This document shows positions 7,416-15,573 of a stretch of 34,641 nucleotides of DNA, one piece after another. Both the position numbers and the translations under genes were made by a program. The DNA is from CAG-390 sp045544735 (lineage in GTDB: Bacteria > Bacillota > Clostridia > Oscillospirales > CAG-272), in NCBI GenBank assembly GCA_045544735.1, contig JAZPZM010000141.1, forward strand, positions 1 to 34,641. Direction: 5' to 3'. How positions within the stretch are numbered: the stretch's first letter is position 1; every line of letters begins with the position of its first letter. Below the pieces are notes generated by a model. That model was not told the DNA's origin and searched no databases. It saw only the letters and a program-made list of their open reading frames with translations.

Positions 7416-7581
7416 ATGAATTGCCCTTACGGGCATGAATTGGCTTGCGCCATGAATTGCACCTACGGTGCATGAATTGCCTTCGGCATTATAAAAACGG
7501 GCAATTCAATTCATGAAATCGTGAGATTTCAAATCATGAAGCCGTAAGGCTTCAATTCATGACGGCTTGCCGTCAATTCAT
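7416..7581. repeat. Array of small hairpins separated by ATGAATTG / CAATTCAT
   Basis: The left half has ATGAATTG at 7416, 7435, 7452 and 7472, each followed by a mini-hairpin with a different stem (GCCC-TTAC-GGGC, GGC-TTGC-GCC, GCAC-CTAC-GGTGC, GCC-TTC-GGC). After a central segment (about 7486-7505) the right half carries the reverse complement CAATTCAT at 7507, 7553 and 7574 and a variant CAAATCAT at 7530, again separated by hairpins (AAATC-GTGA-GATTT, AAGCC-GTAA-GGCTT, ACGGC-TTG-CCGT). The unit length is 17-23 bases. The spacer is constant while the stems differ in sequence but keep their pairing. No ORF covers it. Confidence 0.85.
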
Positions 7582-7613
7582 TACTGTAGGGAATAACTTT
7601 TCCCAAAACAACG

Positions 7614-7660
7614 AAAAAGCACTTATGACAAACGATTCTTCGTTATCATAAGTGCTTTTT
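7614..7660. terminator. Bidirectional terminator between the LytM-like gene and kbl
   Basis: A perfect 15-bp stem (7614-7628 with 7646-7660) flanked by A-run and T-run, with an inner AACGA/TCGTT extension. It serves the converging LytM-like and tdh-kbl transcripts. A second small stem, AGGCTTT/AAAGCCT (7677-7694), lies between it and the kbl stop. Confidence 0.85.
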
Positions 7661-7708
7661 CTAAAACTTCGTTATGAGGCTTTCGCCAAAGCCTTGCGGT
7701 TATTTTTA

Positions 7709-8899
7709 TTAGAACTTAAGCTCTTTTCTTGCATATTCAAACGCCGCTACGCATGCATCGATGTCCTCTTTCGTGTGCGCGGCGGACATCTGCGTGCGAA
7801 TTCTTGCCTTATCCTTGGGAACTACGGGATAGTAGAAGCCCGTTACGTATATTCCCTTCTCCTGCATTATGGCGGCGACCTTCTGGCTGAGCACCGCATC
7901 GTAAAGCATTACGGGGACGATGGCGTGTCCCGCGCCCGCAAGGTCAAAGCCACGCTTTGACATTTCGGAGCGGAAGTAGTTGGCATTATCCTCCACCTTG
8001 TCACGAAGCTCGGTCGATGCCGAAACTATCTCAAGCGCCTTGAGCGTTGCGGCACACATAGCGGGAGCCAAGGAGTTAGAGAAAAGGTACGGACGGCTTC
8101 TCTGACGGAGAAGCGCGATTATCTCACGTCTGCCGCTCGTAAATCCACCCGACGCGCCGCCGAGAGCCTTACCAAACGTGCCCGTGATTATATCCACTCT
8201 GCCCATAACGTCGCAATGCTCCTGCGAGCCGCGCCCCGTTTTACCGACAAATCCCGTGGCGTGGCTGTCGTCGACAACAACAAGCGCGTCGTATTTATCG
8301 GCAAGGTCGCAAACACCCTTGAGGTTTGCAATAATGCCGTCCATGGAGAAAACGCCGTCGGTAACTATGACCTTTTGGCGCGCGCCGTCAGCGTCAGCCG
8401 CCTTGAGCTGTGCCTCAAGATCCTCCATATTATTATTCTTATAGCGATATCTCTTCGCCTTGGAAAGACGAACGCCGTCAATTATACTTGCGTGGTTAAG
8501 CTCGTCGGAAATAATAGCATCCTCGGCGGTGGTGATAGTCTCGAAAAGTCCGCCGTTTGCGTCAAAGCAACTGCTGTAAAGGATGGTATCCTCCGTGCCG
8601 AGAAACTCGGATATCTTCTTTTCAAGCTCGACGTGGATCGCCTGCGTGCCGCAAATAAAGCGCACGCTTGAAAGTCCGTAGCCGTACTCGTCATAGCTTG
8701 CCTTTGCCGCCTCGATTATACGAGGATCGTTTGAAAGTCCGAGATAGTTGTTAGCGCAGAAGTTGATGATACCGTGCGTTTCGGTGGTGTCGATGCGATT
8801 GGACTGAGGCGTTGTGATAACTCGCTCGTTCTTCCAAAGTCCCTGCGCCCTTATATCGTCAAGTGTTGCCGAAATAATGCTTTTAGTCTTATTATACAT
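7709..8899 (-). CDS. kbl: Glycine C-acetyltransferase (2-amino-3-ketobutyrate CoA ligase)
   Basis: This 396-residue, fold-type I PLP enzyme of the alpha-oxoamine synthase family cleaves 2-amino-3-ketobutyrate with CoA to glycine and acetyl-CoA. The PLP lysine is in TGTFGKALGGASGG (K244, the same number as in the E. coli enzyme). Other family landmarks are FCANNYLGLS near the N-terminus, SDELNHASIIDG (about 131-142) and VVVDDSHATGFVG (about 207-219). The length matches Kbl. It follows tdh by 12 bases, so product and substrate are passed within one operon, which separates it from BioF, HemA and Spt-type relatives. A GGAG site lies about 7 bases before the start. The stop is followed by a strong terminator. 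Confidence 0.95.
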   Translation of the reverse strand: MYNKTKSIISATLDDIRAQGLWKNERVITTPQSNRIDTTETHGIINFCANNYLGLSNDPRIIEAAKASYDEYGYGLSSVRFICGTQAIHVELEKKISEFLGTEDTILYSSCFDANGGLFETITTAEDAIISDELNHASIIDGVRLSKAKRYRYKNNNMEDLEAQLKAADADGARQKVIVTDGVFSMDGIIANLKGVCDLADKYDALVVVDDSHATGFVGKTGRGSQEHCDVMGRVDIITGTFGKALGGASGGFTSGRREIIALLRQRSRPYLFSNSLAPAMCAATLKALEIVSASTELRDKVEDNANYFRSEMSKRGFDLAGAGHAIVPVMLYDAVLSQKVAAIMQEKGIYVTGFYYPVVPKDKARIRTQMSAAHTKEDIDACVAAFEYARKELKF

Positions 8900-8911
8900 T
8901 TCGCTTCTCCT

Positions 8912-9952
8912 TTATTCGGAAACGGTAAGCACGATCTTTCCGCTGTTGCCTGAGCACATAAGCTCAAAGCCCTTTTCAAACTCGTCGAAGGGCAGGCGGT
9001 GGGTGATAATGCCCGAAATATCAAGTCCGCTCTGGAGCATATTGGTCATTCTGAGCCACGTATCAAACATTTCTCTGCCGTATATACCCTTGACCTGCAA
9101 GCACTTGAACACTATCTTGTTGATGCAAACGGGGGTGGTTTCGTTGTTCTGAATACCGAGAATAGCAATTCTGCCGCCGTTCATCATATTGTCGATCATA
9201 CCGTTGAGCGCGGCAGGGCTTCCGCTCATTTCAAGTCCAACGTCAAAGCCCTCCTTCATTCCGAGCTTCGGCTGTATCTCCTTAAGCGAATCCGTCTTTG
9301 CGTTCAGCGTAACTACGCCGGGGCAGACCTTCTTGGCAAGCTCAAGGCGGTAGTCGAGCATATCTGTAATTACTACGTTTCTTGCGCCGTTGTGGTGGCA
9401 GATAGCCGCCGCCATAATGCCGATGGGTCCCGCGCCAGAAACGAGAACGTCCTCGCCTATAACGTCAAAGGAAAGCGCGGTGTGCGCGGCGTTTCCGTAA
9501 GGATCGAAGATGGCGTACATCTCCTCCGGTATAGTGGGGTCGCAAAGCCAAAGGTTAGACAGCGGGATGCAAGCGTACTCGGCAAAAATACCCGTGCGGT
9601 TTACGCCGATACCCTCGGTATTGGGGCAAAGGTGGCGAATACCGCGGCGGCAGTTACGGCATCTGCCGCAAACTATATGTCCCTCGCCGCTTACAAGGTC
9701 ACCGACTCTGAAGCTCTTGGACTCGCCGTTTATCTCCACGATCTCGCCAACGAACTCGTGGCCGATGATCATGGGAGTCTTAATGGTCTTTTGCGCCCAA
9801 TCGTTCCATTCGTAAATGTGAACGTCCGTGCCGCAGATAGCGACCTTATGTATCTTAACGAGTGCCTCGCCGTATTCGGGCTTGGGCACGTCAACGGTCT
9901 CCATCCAAAGACCTCTTTCCGGGAATTTTTTAACAAGCGCACGCATTTTCAT
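8912..9952 (-). CDS. tdh: L-threonine 3-dehydrogenase
   Basis: This 346-residue zinc-dependent medium-chain dehydrogenase oxidises L-threonine with NAD+ to 2-amino-3-ketobutyrate, the substrate of Kbl. The catalytic zinc site is C40 (AICGTDVHIYEW) with H65-E66 (GHEFVGE). The structural zinc is held by C95, C98, C101 and C109. The Rossmann motif GAGPIG is at 173-178. Long stretches such as FDVGLEMSG and KGIYGREMF are typical of Tdh. A GTG at 9961 is in frame, but that GTG is part of the AGAGGTG ribosome binding site, so the ATG at 9952 (6 bases after it) is the better start. Promoter and operon with kbl are clear. Confidence 0.95.
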   Translation of the reverse strand: MKMRALVKKFPERGLWMETVDVPKPEYGEALVKIHKVAICGTDVHIYEWNDWAQKTIKTPMIIGHEFVGEIVEINGESKSFRVGDLVSGEGHIVCGRCRNCRRGIRHLCPNTEGIGVNRTGIFAEYACIPLSNLWLCDPTIPEEMYAIFDPYGNAAHTALSFDVIGEDVLVSGAGPIGIMAAAICHHNGARNVVITDMLDYRLELAKKVCPGVVTLNAKTDSLKEIQPKLGMKEGFDVGLEMSGSPAALNGMIDNMMNGGRIAILGIQNNETTPVCINKIVFKCLQVKGIYGREMFDTWLRMTNMLQSGLDISGIITHRLPFDEFEKGFELMCSGNSGKIVLTVSE

Positions 9953-9997
9953 TTTGATCACCTCTTATTAAAGTTTATCGTGCTGTTTCAAATATTG

Positions 9998-10026
9998 ATT
10001 ATAGCACTTTTATTTAATGATTTCAA
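9998..10026 (-). promoter_or_regulatory. Promoter of the tdh-kbl operon
   Basis: TTGAAA (10021-10026), 17-base spacer, TATAAT (9998-10003) on the minus strand, about 45 bases before the tdh start. Confidence 0.8.
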
Positions 10027-10047
10027 TATTTTTTTAATAGTTTATAC

Positions 10048-10887
10048 TTAATATTCGCCCGCCACGTCGGGAATACGCTCCTCGTCGGTAAGCGCGTCGA
10101 TATCCGTAATGCCTTCGGGGAGCGCGGCGCGCAAAAGCGACTCGACGGAGATGTGCAAGGGCGAAAGCCTGAGTATCAGGCGCGGTGCGCCGTCGCGGCT
10201 TGCAAAGCGGTACAAGAACGGCAGTTCACGGCTTTCAAATATTTCCTTCAGACAAATAAATTCCGACGTATCCTCAAGCTCTTCCCCGCTTTGCAAATGC
10301 AGATCGGCGGAAACGGAAAAAGCCCAAATTCCGCTTGCGGACTCAAACCCGAAATTAAATCCACGCTTTTTTGAAAGGCGGCGAAGCATTGCGCAGAGTA
10401 TGAGAAGCACCGCGCCGAAAGAGCTGTCGCATCCCTCAAACAACGTTGGCGCACTCTCACTTCCTTCGTAATGGAAGCCGCAACCGAAAAACAAAGCGGC
10501 GTTTTTTACGGCGAAAAAAGCGTTCCTTGGCAAAGCACTCGGGGTAAAAAGCGCGGCAAGCTCGTACGTAGTGGTGCTTACCTGCCCCGCTTCGTCGAGC
10601 GGCAGCACGAGCGCACCGAGCGAAAAACCGTCGCGCGGGAGAGACTCAACCTCAAAGCACGACGCATCCTCGCTTACAAGCGAGAGATCAAGCGGCTTGC
10701 CCGCCGCAAAGCGCGCAGTAGCGGCTCGGGAAGAAACGACTACAGCCTTATCGTTTTTATGAGAGCAAACGAAAAGCACTACCTCGTCGGTAAAACGGCG
10801 CATTCCGTCACTATCAAAAAAGCCGTCAATATAATATCTAAGCTTTTCATAGCCCTCAAGGGCGTGATTATACGTCGCTGCTTCCAT
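10048..10887 (-). CDS. Hypothetical protein, 279 residues
   Basis: I do not recognise a family. The protein is soluble, with no signal peptide or membrane segment. It is rich in Ala, Leu, Phe and acidic residues, and has one hydrophobic helix-like stretch (SSFGAVLLILCAMLRRLSKK, about 155-174). An arginine-rich segment (FASRDGAPRLILRLSPLHISVESLLR) is near the C-terminus. The overall look, with alternating short strands and a helix before a likely ATP-lid-like stretch, is weakly reminiscent of two-component histidine kinase ATPase domains, but the N and G boxes are not convincing, so I give no function. The start has GGAGGGG about 6 bases upstream and a near-consensus promoter, so it is a real, singly transcribed gene. 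It ends about 20 bases before the tdh promoter. Confidence 0.65.
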   Translation of the reverse strand: MEAATYNHALEGYEKLRYYIDGFFDSDGMRRFTDEVVLFVCSHKNDKAVVVSSRAATARFAAGKPLDLSLVSEDASCFEVESLPRDGFSLGALVLPLDEAGQVSTTTYELAALFTPSALPRNAFFAVKNAALFFGCGFHYEGSESAPTLFEGCDSSFGAVLLILCAMLRRLSKKRGFNFGFESASGIWAFSVSADLHLQSGEELEDTSEFICLKEIFESRELPFLYRFASRDGAPRLILRLSPLHISVESLLRAALPEGITDIDALTDEERIPDVAGEY

Positions 10888-10929
10888 ACCGTCCCCTCCG
10901 AGATTGTTAAAGCTTTAACTATCTTTAAT

Positions 10930-10958
10930 ATTATAGCACATTCTCCGCTTAAAATCAA
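10930..10958 (-). promoter_or_regulatory. Promoter of the 279-residue hypothetical gene
   Basis: TTGATT (10953-10958), 17-base spacer, TATAAT (10930-10935) on the minus strand, about 43 bases before the start codon. Confidence 0.72.
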
Positions 10959-10991
10959 TATGTATTGCAAAATTCCAAAGCGAATAATGCA

Positions 10992-11019
10992 AAAAAAGCA
11001 CGCAGAAGCGTGCTTTTTT
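10992..11019. terminator. Intrinsic terminator after P10 (end of the P8-P10 unit)
   Basis: A perfect 12-bp stem (10992-11003 with 11008-11019) with loop AGAA, whose outer six pairs are A-T so that either strand ends in a T-run. It lies about 15 bases past the stop of P10. Confidence 0.88.
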
Positions 11020-11033
11020 GCTATTAAAATGGT

Positions 11034-13358
11034 TTAAGGGTTAGCAGGCGCAGGACCTTTGGTAAGGTAGCCGGGTTTTCCGTCCTCGCCATCGATGATA
11101 GCGTAAGTTTTGTCGGTTATATTAGAAACAAACTTAGTATTCTCACCGCCGACCAGCTTGAAGCAATTGTCAAACATGTGGTCGGAGCTTGTGACTTTAG
11201 AAACATTCCAACCGTCGCCGACAAAGATAGTTACAAGTTTGTCACAGCGACAGAACATATAACTTGTATTAGTAAGCGCTACGGTGTTCCAACCGCTAAG
11301 ATCTATCTTCGTCAAGCCTTTGCAATCGCAGAAGAGCTCGCCCATAGAAGTAACGTTTTGAACGTTCCAATCTGAAATATTTAAAGATGTAAGCGCTGAG
11401 CAACCGCGGAACATTCCATACATATTGGTAACCGTGCTGACGTCCCACGTGGAAACGTTTAAGGAAGTAAGCGAAGAGCAACCCTGGAACATTTGCTGCA
11501 TAGTAGTAACGCCGTTCAGCTTATCGCCCCAAGCGGAGAGGTCCAACGAGGGTAAGTTGGAGCAATTATAGAACATCCCCTGCATGCTTGTGGCGGAGCT
11601 CACGTCCCAATTTTTAACATCCAATTCCGTAAGCGAGCTGCAACCTGAAAACACATAGGTAAAGTTCGTCACTTTTGCGACGTTCCAACCCGAAACGTTT
11701 AACGAAGGAACACTTTGGCATCCGCTGAAAAGATACTGCATATTTTCAACCTTGCTCACGTCCCACTTGGAAAGGTCCATCTGAGAGCTGAGCTTTCCAC
11801 ATCCTTGGAACATAAAAGCCATATCAGTAACGTTGTCTACCTTCCACCCGGAAACGTCAATCGTCTGAAGGTTGCTGCAACCTCTGAACGCACACCCTGT
11901 GTATGTTACGCTCTGCGTATTCCAATTGCTAACTTCCAAGCTTGTAAACGTCTGGCATGCTTCGAAGATACACCCCATATCAACGAGGGCGCTTACATCC
12001 CATTTGATGACATCAATGTTTTTCAGGTCATAGCACGAGTGGAACATAAAGGACATTGACTTGACGTTGCTCACATCCCAATCTAAAACATCAAGCTCCT
12101 TGAGGTCATAGCAATGTCGGAACAAATGAGTCATAGTAGTAACGTTGCTCACATTCCAAGAGCTTGTATCAATGGTTTGCAGTTTGTGGCAATTATAAAA
12201 CATATAGCTCATATCAGTCGTATGGCTAACGTCTAAATTAGAAGTATCGACCTCAATTAATGACTCCATTCCACGGAACAGGCTATCGCTATTTTTAGGA
12301 GTATAGATCTTGCCCTCGTCCGCGAGGACGTAGAGATGGTAATTGCCGCTGTCACCGTCGGGGACGTAGTACGTGTGAGTGGGTGCGCCATATTCCTTGC
12401 CCGTCGGAGTATCATATTCGTTAAGCGTCAGGGTGGGCGTCAGCGTTTCATCATTTACAATATCGGGGTACTGCTCCTTCGTTCCGAAGGTGACCCTCGT
12501 AACCTTTGAGGTGATTTTTTCCGGATTCGTTATGTTAGCCTCAAAGTTATTCAGCGCGATCTTCAGCTCCTCGCCCCTATATATAGTCATATCGGGGAAC
12601 GGTATATCGCTTCCAAATCCCGTCTCGAGCGCACTTTCAGGGCCGTCAAAGCTCTGCGTTTGGATAGCCTGAGCAAAGACGTGGACGTCAAAATAGTCTC
12701 CAAAGGATTTTACGTCTACGTTGGTAGCGACGGGGTCAAGCAATATCTGCGACAAGCTTACCTCGGTGATCTCATTCGGGGCTAAGGCGCGATTATACGT
12801 TGCTACGGCAATAAAAAACTTAGAATTACCTTGCTTTGCAATGTACTTGTCCCACTCCCACGTCCAGTCGGTATCGTTTTTGTTAAGATGCACCTTTTCC
12901 TCGAACTGCTTGAGGTTCGTGTACGCGCCGACCTCGAAAGCGTAGAAAACGCGGACGTAAGCATCGTTGTCGCCCGTATTCTTGACGAATACCATTTTAT
13001 CCACCTCGTTGTTAACGAGGTCGGGGTCCCAGATGGGAGTCTTGTATCCTTCCTTACCTTCCGACGTCCAATCAACGTAGGCTGTGGGATTGGAATAGTC
13101 AAGACCGGAATAAGAGAAGCCATCCTCGACAACAGCGGGATAAAGAGGCTTGTCTTGGGTAAAGGCGTGCACGTTCGCGTCGGCGTCTTTATCATCCACG
13201 CTTATACGCTCGTACTCCAAAAGCTCGATATCCACGTTACCGACGGTCATTACGTTGGTAACGCCTACCACGTCCGTGAGATATGCAATCGTCCCCATTA
13301 TCGAGAGTATTACTGCCAACACTATCGCAATAAGCCATATTAACGCTCTTTTTTTCAT
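11034..13358 (-). CDS. P10: SipW-type signal, TasA-like domain, 14 DUF285 repeats
   Basis: This 774-residue secreted protein is the last gene of the array and the longest. Residues 1-30 are a SipW-type signal peptide (MKKRALIWL, hydrophobic core, GTIAYLTD). Residues about 35-255 match the TasA/camelysin-like module shared by all ten paralogs: VMTVGNVDIELLEYER, DKMVFVKNTG, YVRVFYAFEVGAY, SLSQILLD and VFAQAIQ. A linker (about 260-360, ending in YVLADEGKIYTP) leads to 14 DUF285 (BspA-like) repeats to about 735, each near 26 residues and ending like MFYNC or MFQGC. The cap reads YAIIDGEDGKPGYLT and a short Pro/Ala tail follows. The linker differs more from the family than elsewhere. There is no sortase motif or C-terminal helix. 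It is probably a surface or extracellular-fibre protein; ligand unknown. Confidence 0.88.
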   Translation of the reverse strand: MKKRALIWLIAIVLAVILSIMGTIAYLTDVVGVTNVMTVGNVDIELLEYERISVDDKDADANVHAFTQDKPLYPAVVEDGFSYSGLDYSNPTAYVDWTSEGKEGYKTPIWDPDLVNNEVDKMVFVKNTGDNDAYVRVFYAFEVGAYTNLKQFEEKVHLNKNDTDWTWEWDKYIAKQGNSKFFIAVATYNRALAPNEITEVSLSQILLDPVATNVDVKSFGDYFDVHVFAQAIQTQSFDGPESALETGFGSDIPFPDMTIYRGEELKIALNNFEANITNPEKITSKVTRVTFGTKEQYPDIVNDETLTPTLTLNEYDTPTGKEYGAPTHTYYVPDGDSGNYHLYVLADEGKIYTPKNSDSLFRGMESLIEVDTSNLDVSHTTDMSYMFYNCHKLQTIDTSSWNVSNVTTMTHLFRHCYDLKELDVLDWDVSNVKSMSFMFHSCYDLKNIDVIKWDVSALVDMGCIFEACQTFTSLEVSNWNTQSVTYTGCAFRGCSNLQTIDVSGWKVDNVTDMAFMFQGCGKLSSQMDLSKWDVSKVENMQYLFSGCQSVPSLNVSGWNVAKVTNFTYVFSGCSSLTELDVKNWDVSSATSMQGMFYNCSNLPSLDLSAWGDKLNGVTTMQQMFQGCSSLTSLNVSTWDVSTVTNMYGMFRGCSALTSLNISDWNVQNVTSMGELFCDCKGLTKIDLSGWNTVALTNTSYMFCRCDKLVTIFVGDGWNVSKVTSSDHMFDNCFKLVGGENTKFVSNITDKTYAIIDGEDGKPGYLTKGPAPANP

Positions 13359-13388
13359 AATATATACCTTTCGCGTGTTTTTCTTTTC

Positions 13389-13478
13389 AGCGGTGAGAGC
13401 GCAGATGCTTTCGCATCTGCTTGGCAGATGCGAAGCATATGCGTTCTCACCGCCGCCCGACCGAAAAGGTCGGGGGCG
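13389..13478. repeat. Junction element P9/P10: palindrome plus CCCGACC hairpin
   Basis: Outer arms GCGGTGAGA (13390-13398) and TCTCACCGC (13445-13453) enclose the inner stem GCAGATGC/GCATCTGC (13401-13420) and a partial second copy. Next to it CCCGACC (13456-13462) pairs with GGTCGGG (13468-13474). There is no T-run in the direction of transcription, so this is unlikely to be a strong terminator. Confidence 0.85.
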
Positions 13479-13508
13479 GATGATTATTTAATTAAATAAG
13501 GAAGTTTA

Positions 13509-15458
13509 TTATTTCTTTTCGGTGAGGTAGCCGGGGTTACTCGTTCCACCGTCGATGATAGCGTAGTCTTTTTCGACATTAGCGGAATTATAACGGGTAC
13601 CTGAGCCGCCGACGAGTGCTACACACTCCTCAAACATATTGGTTGAATTAGTTACGCTTCCCATATTCCACAGGTCCTTACCAACGTAGATAGTTTTAAG
13701 ATTTCCGCACTTACTGAACATTTGCTCCGTTTTTACAAGATTAGCGGTATTCCAGCCCGAAAGATCCAGGGAAGTGAGCGAACCGCAACTAAGGAACATT
13801 CCCAAAGCAGAGCTAAGCTTCTCAACATTCCATTCTGAAAGCTCGATTCTCTTCAGAGAACTGCATCTGCTAAAGAGTCCATGAAAATTCGTTGCGCTTG
13901 ATACGTCCCAATTAGCAACATCCAGCTTGTTCAAAGAGTAGCAATTCTCGAACATATAGGAAAATTCGCTCACATTGCCTACGTTCCAATTCGAAACATC
14001 TATTTCGGTGAGCCTCGTGCAACCACTAAATGTATATTGCATCGAGGTGATGCCGCTAACGTCCCAACCCGTAAGGTCTAATTTGCCACTCAATGAGGAG
14101 CAATTTTTGAACGTTTCCTTCAGCAACCCTTTCGTTTTTATACTCCAGTTGGAAAGCTCAAGGCTTTTTAGAGCTTTACAACCATAGAATGCCTGTTGAA
14201 GATTTACTTCTTCATCCGTACCCTTGGCAAACCAATTACCTACCTCAAGAGTTGTAAGGCTTCCGCAATTAAAAAACATACGGTACATAGAAGTGGTTTG
14301 GCTCACGTCAAGATTCGAGGTGTCGACCTTCGTAAGTGCCTTCATATTACAGAACAACTTTTGGCTGTCTGCCGGCGCATAAATGCTCCACTCGTCCGCG
14401 AGGACGTAAATGTCGTATTTGCCGTCGGCAGTCGGAACATAGTAGGCATAGGCGGTATAGACTGCCTCTCCGCTCATATTAGCCACCAGCACGCCGTCAT
14501 ATTCCCTTACCTTGTCGATATGATCTGCGGTCAAGCCAAAGGTAACGCTGTTGACCATGTAGTTTGACTCACCATCAGTTCCCACAAGCTTGGTTTTGCT
14601 CGTGTCAGCATCAAGATAGTGCAACGCGGTCGGAAGGTCAGTAAACGTTACCTCTTTAACGTTCTTGAAGGGGTAGGCGTTACCAAATCCCTTTTCGAGA
14701 GCCGCATCAGCCGAATCAAAGCCGTCGCACTGCATAGCCTGCGCCTTTACCAAGACCTTGTACTCGTCACCAAAGCCGCGCGCCTCCTCAAGAGTTACGT
14801 CGGAGTGGAGCGCTATCTGCGACAAGCTGATCTCGGTGGTGGTGTTCGGTTCAAGCGGCTTATAATACGTAGCGGTAGCGATGAAATATCTTTCCTTTTT
14901 AACGCCTACGCCAAGCTCGACAAGCGTTTCATTCCAACTCCAATTCCAGATCGGCGTTTCGCCATCTTTAGCTTCATTGTAGTTAATACGCACCGCTTCC
15001 TGAAAGCGTTTAAACCTTACGTAGTTTCCCGCCTCAAACGCGAAATACAGGCGGACGTACGCCGCCGCGTTTCCCGTATTCCTGACGAATACCATTTTAT
15101 CATGCTCGTTGGTGATGCTCGCGGGATCCCAGATGGGAGAGGTATAATCCGCCTTGATTATTTTTTCATCCTCGTCGGGCTGCTCCCAATTGACGAAGGA
15201 CGTGGGGGCGGAATAGTCAAACCCAGCCTTAGTAACGGCGGGGAGCAGGAGCTTGTCATCCTCAAACGCCTCGACCTTTGCCGCATCACCCGACGTCTCG
15301 GTATTCACGCGCTCGTACTCAAGCAGTTCGATATGTACCGAGCCGACGGTCATAACGTTTTCGACCTCGACGTCCTCCATAAGATACGCTATTGTGCAGA
15401 GAACGGACACTACCGAGATCAGCACTAACGCCAATATCAATATCAATTTCTTTTTCAT
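13509..15458 (-). CDS. P9: SipW-type signal, TasA-like domain, 9 DUF285 repeats
   Basis: This 649-residue protein is the shortest of the family. It has a signal peptide (1-30, ending CTIAYLMED), a TasA-like module (about 33-265 with VMTVGSVHIELLEYER, DKMVFVRNTG, YVRLYFAFEAGNY, SLSQIALH and KAQAMQ), a linker to about 365, nine DUF285 repeats to about 612 and the cap YAIIDGGTSNPGYLT with a short lysine-ending tail. Two repeats deviate (NWFAKGTDEEVNLQQAFYGC and NWSIKTKGLLKETFKNC). The second half of the linker (WSIYAPADSQKLFCNMKALTKVDT) is very close in DNA to that of P6, while the TasA-like part is not, which suggests exchange between paralogs. The ribosome binding site is weak (GGAAGGGAATA, about 7 bases). 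It is co-transcribed with P8 and P10. Confidence 0.88.
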   Translation of the reverse strand: MKKKLILILALVLISVVSVLCTIAYLMEDVEVENVMTVGSVHIELLEYERVNTETSGDAAKVEAFEDDKLLLPAVTKAGFDYSAPTSFVNWEQPDEDEKIIKADYTSPIWDPASITNEHDKMVFVRNTGNAAAYVRLYFAFEAGNYVRFKRFQEAVRINYNEAKDGETPIWNWSWNETLVELGVGVKKERYFIATATYYKPLEPNTTTEISLSQIALHSDVTLEEARGFGDEYKVLVKAQAMQCDGFDSADAALEKGFGNAYPFKNVKEVTFTDLPTALHYLDADTSKTKLVGTDGESNYMVNSVTFGLTADHIDKVREYDGVLVANMSGEAVYTAYAYYVPTADGKYDIYVLADEWSIYAPADSQKLFCNMKALTKVDTSNLDVSQTTSMYRMFFNCGSLTTLEVGNWFAKGTDEEVNLQQAFYGCKALKSLELSNWSIKTKGLLKETFKNCSSLSGKLDLTGWDVSGITSMQYTFSGCTRLTEIDVSNWNVGNVSEFSYMFENCYSLNKLDVANWDVSSATNFHGLFSRCSSLKRIELSEWNVEKLSSALGMFLSCGSLTSLDLSGWNTANLVKTEQMFSKCGNLKTIYVGKDLWNMGSVTNSTNMFEECVALVGGSGTRYNSANVEKDYAIIDGGTSNPGYLTEKK

Positions 15459-15487
15459 ATTATATTCCCTTCCGAGTGTTATTTTCA

Positions 15488-15552
15488 GCGGTGAGAACGC
15501 AGATGCGAAGCATATGCGTTCTCACCGCCGCCCGACCGAAAAGGTCGGGTGG
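15488..15552. repeat. Junction element P8/P9, minimal form
   Basis: GCGGTGAGAACGC (15488-15500) and GCGTTCTCACCGC (15516-15528) form a perfect 13-bp stem with only ATGC/GCAT inside. CCCGACC (15531-15537) pairs with GGTCGGG (15543-15549). This is the simplest version of the element and shows its core. Confidence 0.88.
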
Positions 15553-15573
15553 CGGATGAATAATTAGATTAAA

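Noticed and set aside
7416..7581. CRISPR array
   Set aside because: Repeats are 8 bases at 17-23 base spacing, the intervening segments are self-complementary hairpins, orientation flips midway, and there are no cas genes.
9953..9961. GTG at 9961 as start of tdh
   Set aside because: It is part of the AGAGGTG ribosome binding site for the ATG at 9952.
10471..11037. 188-codon plus-strand frame
   Set aside because: It is antisense to the 279-residue gene and runs through that gene's promoter and the P10 terminator.
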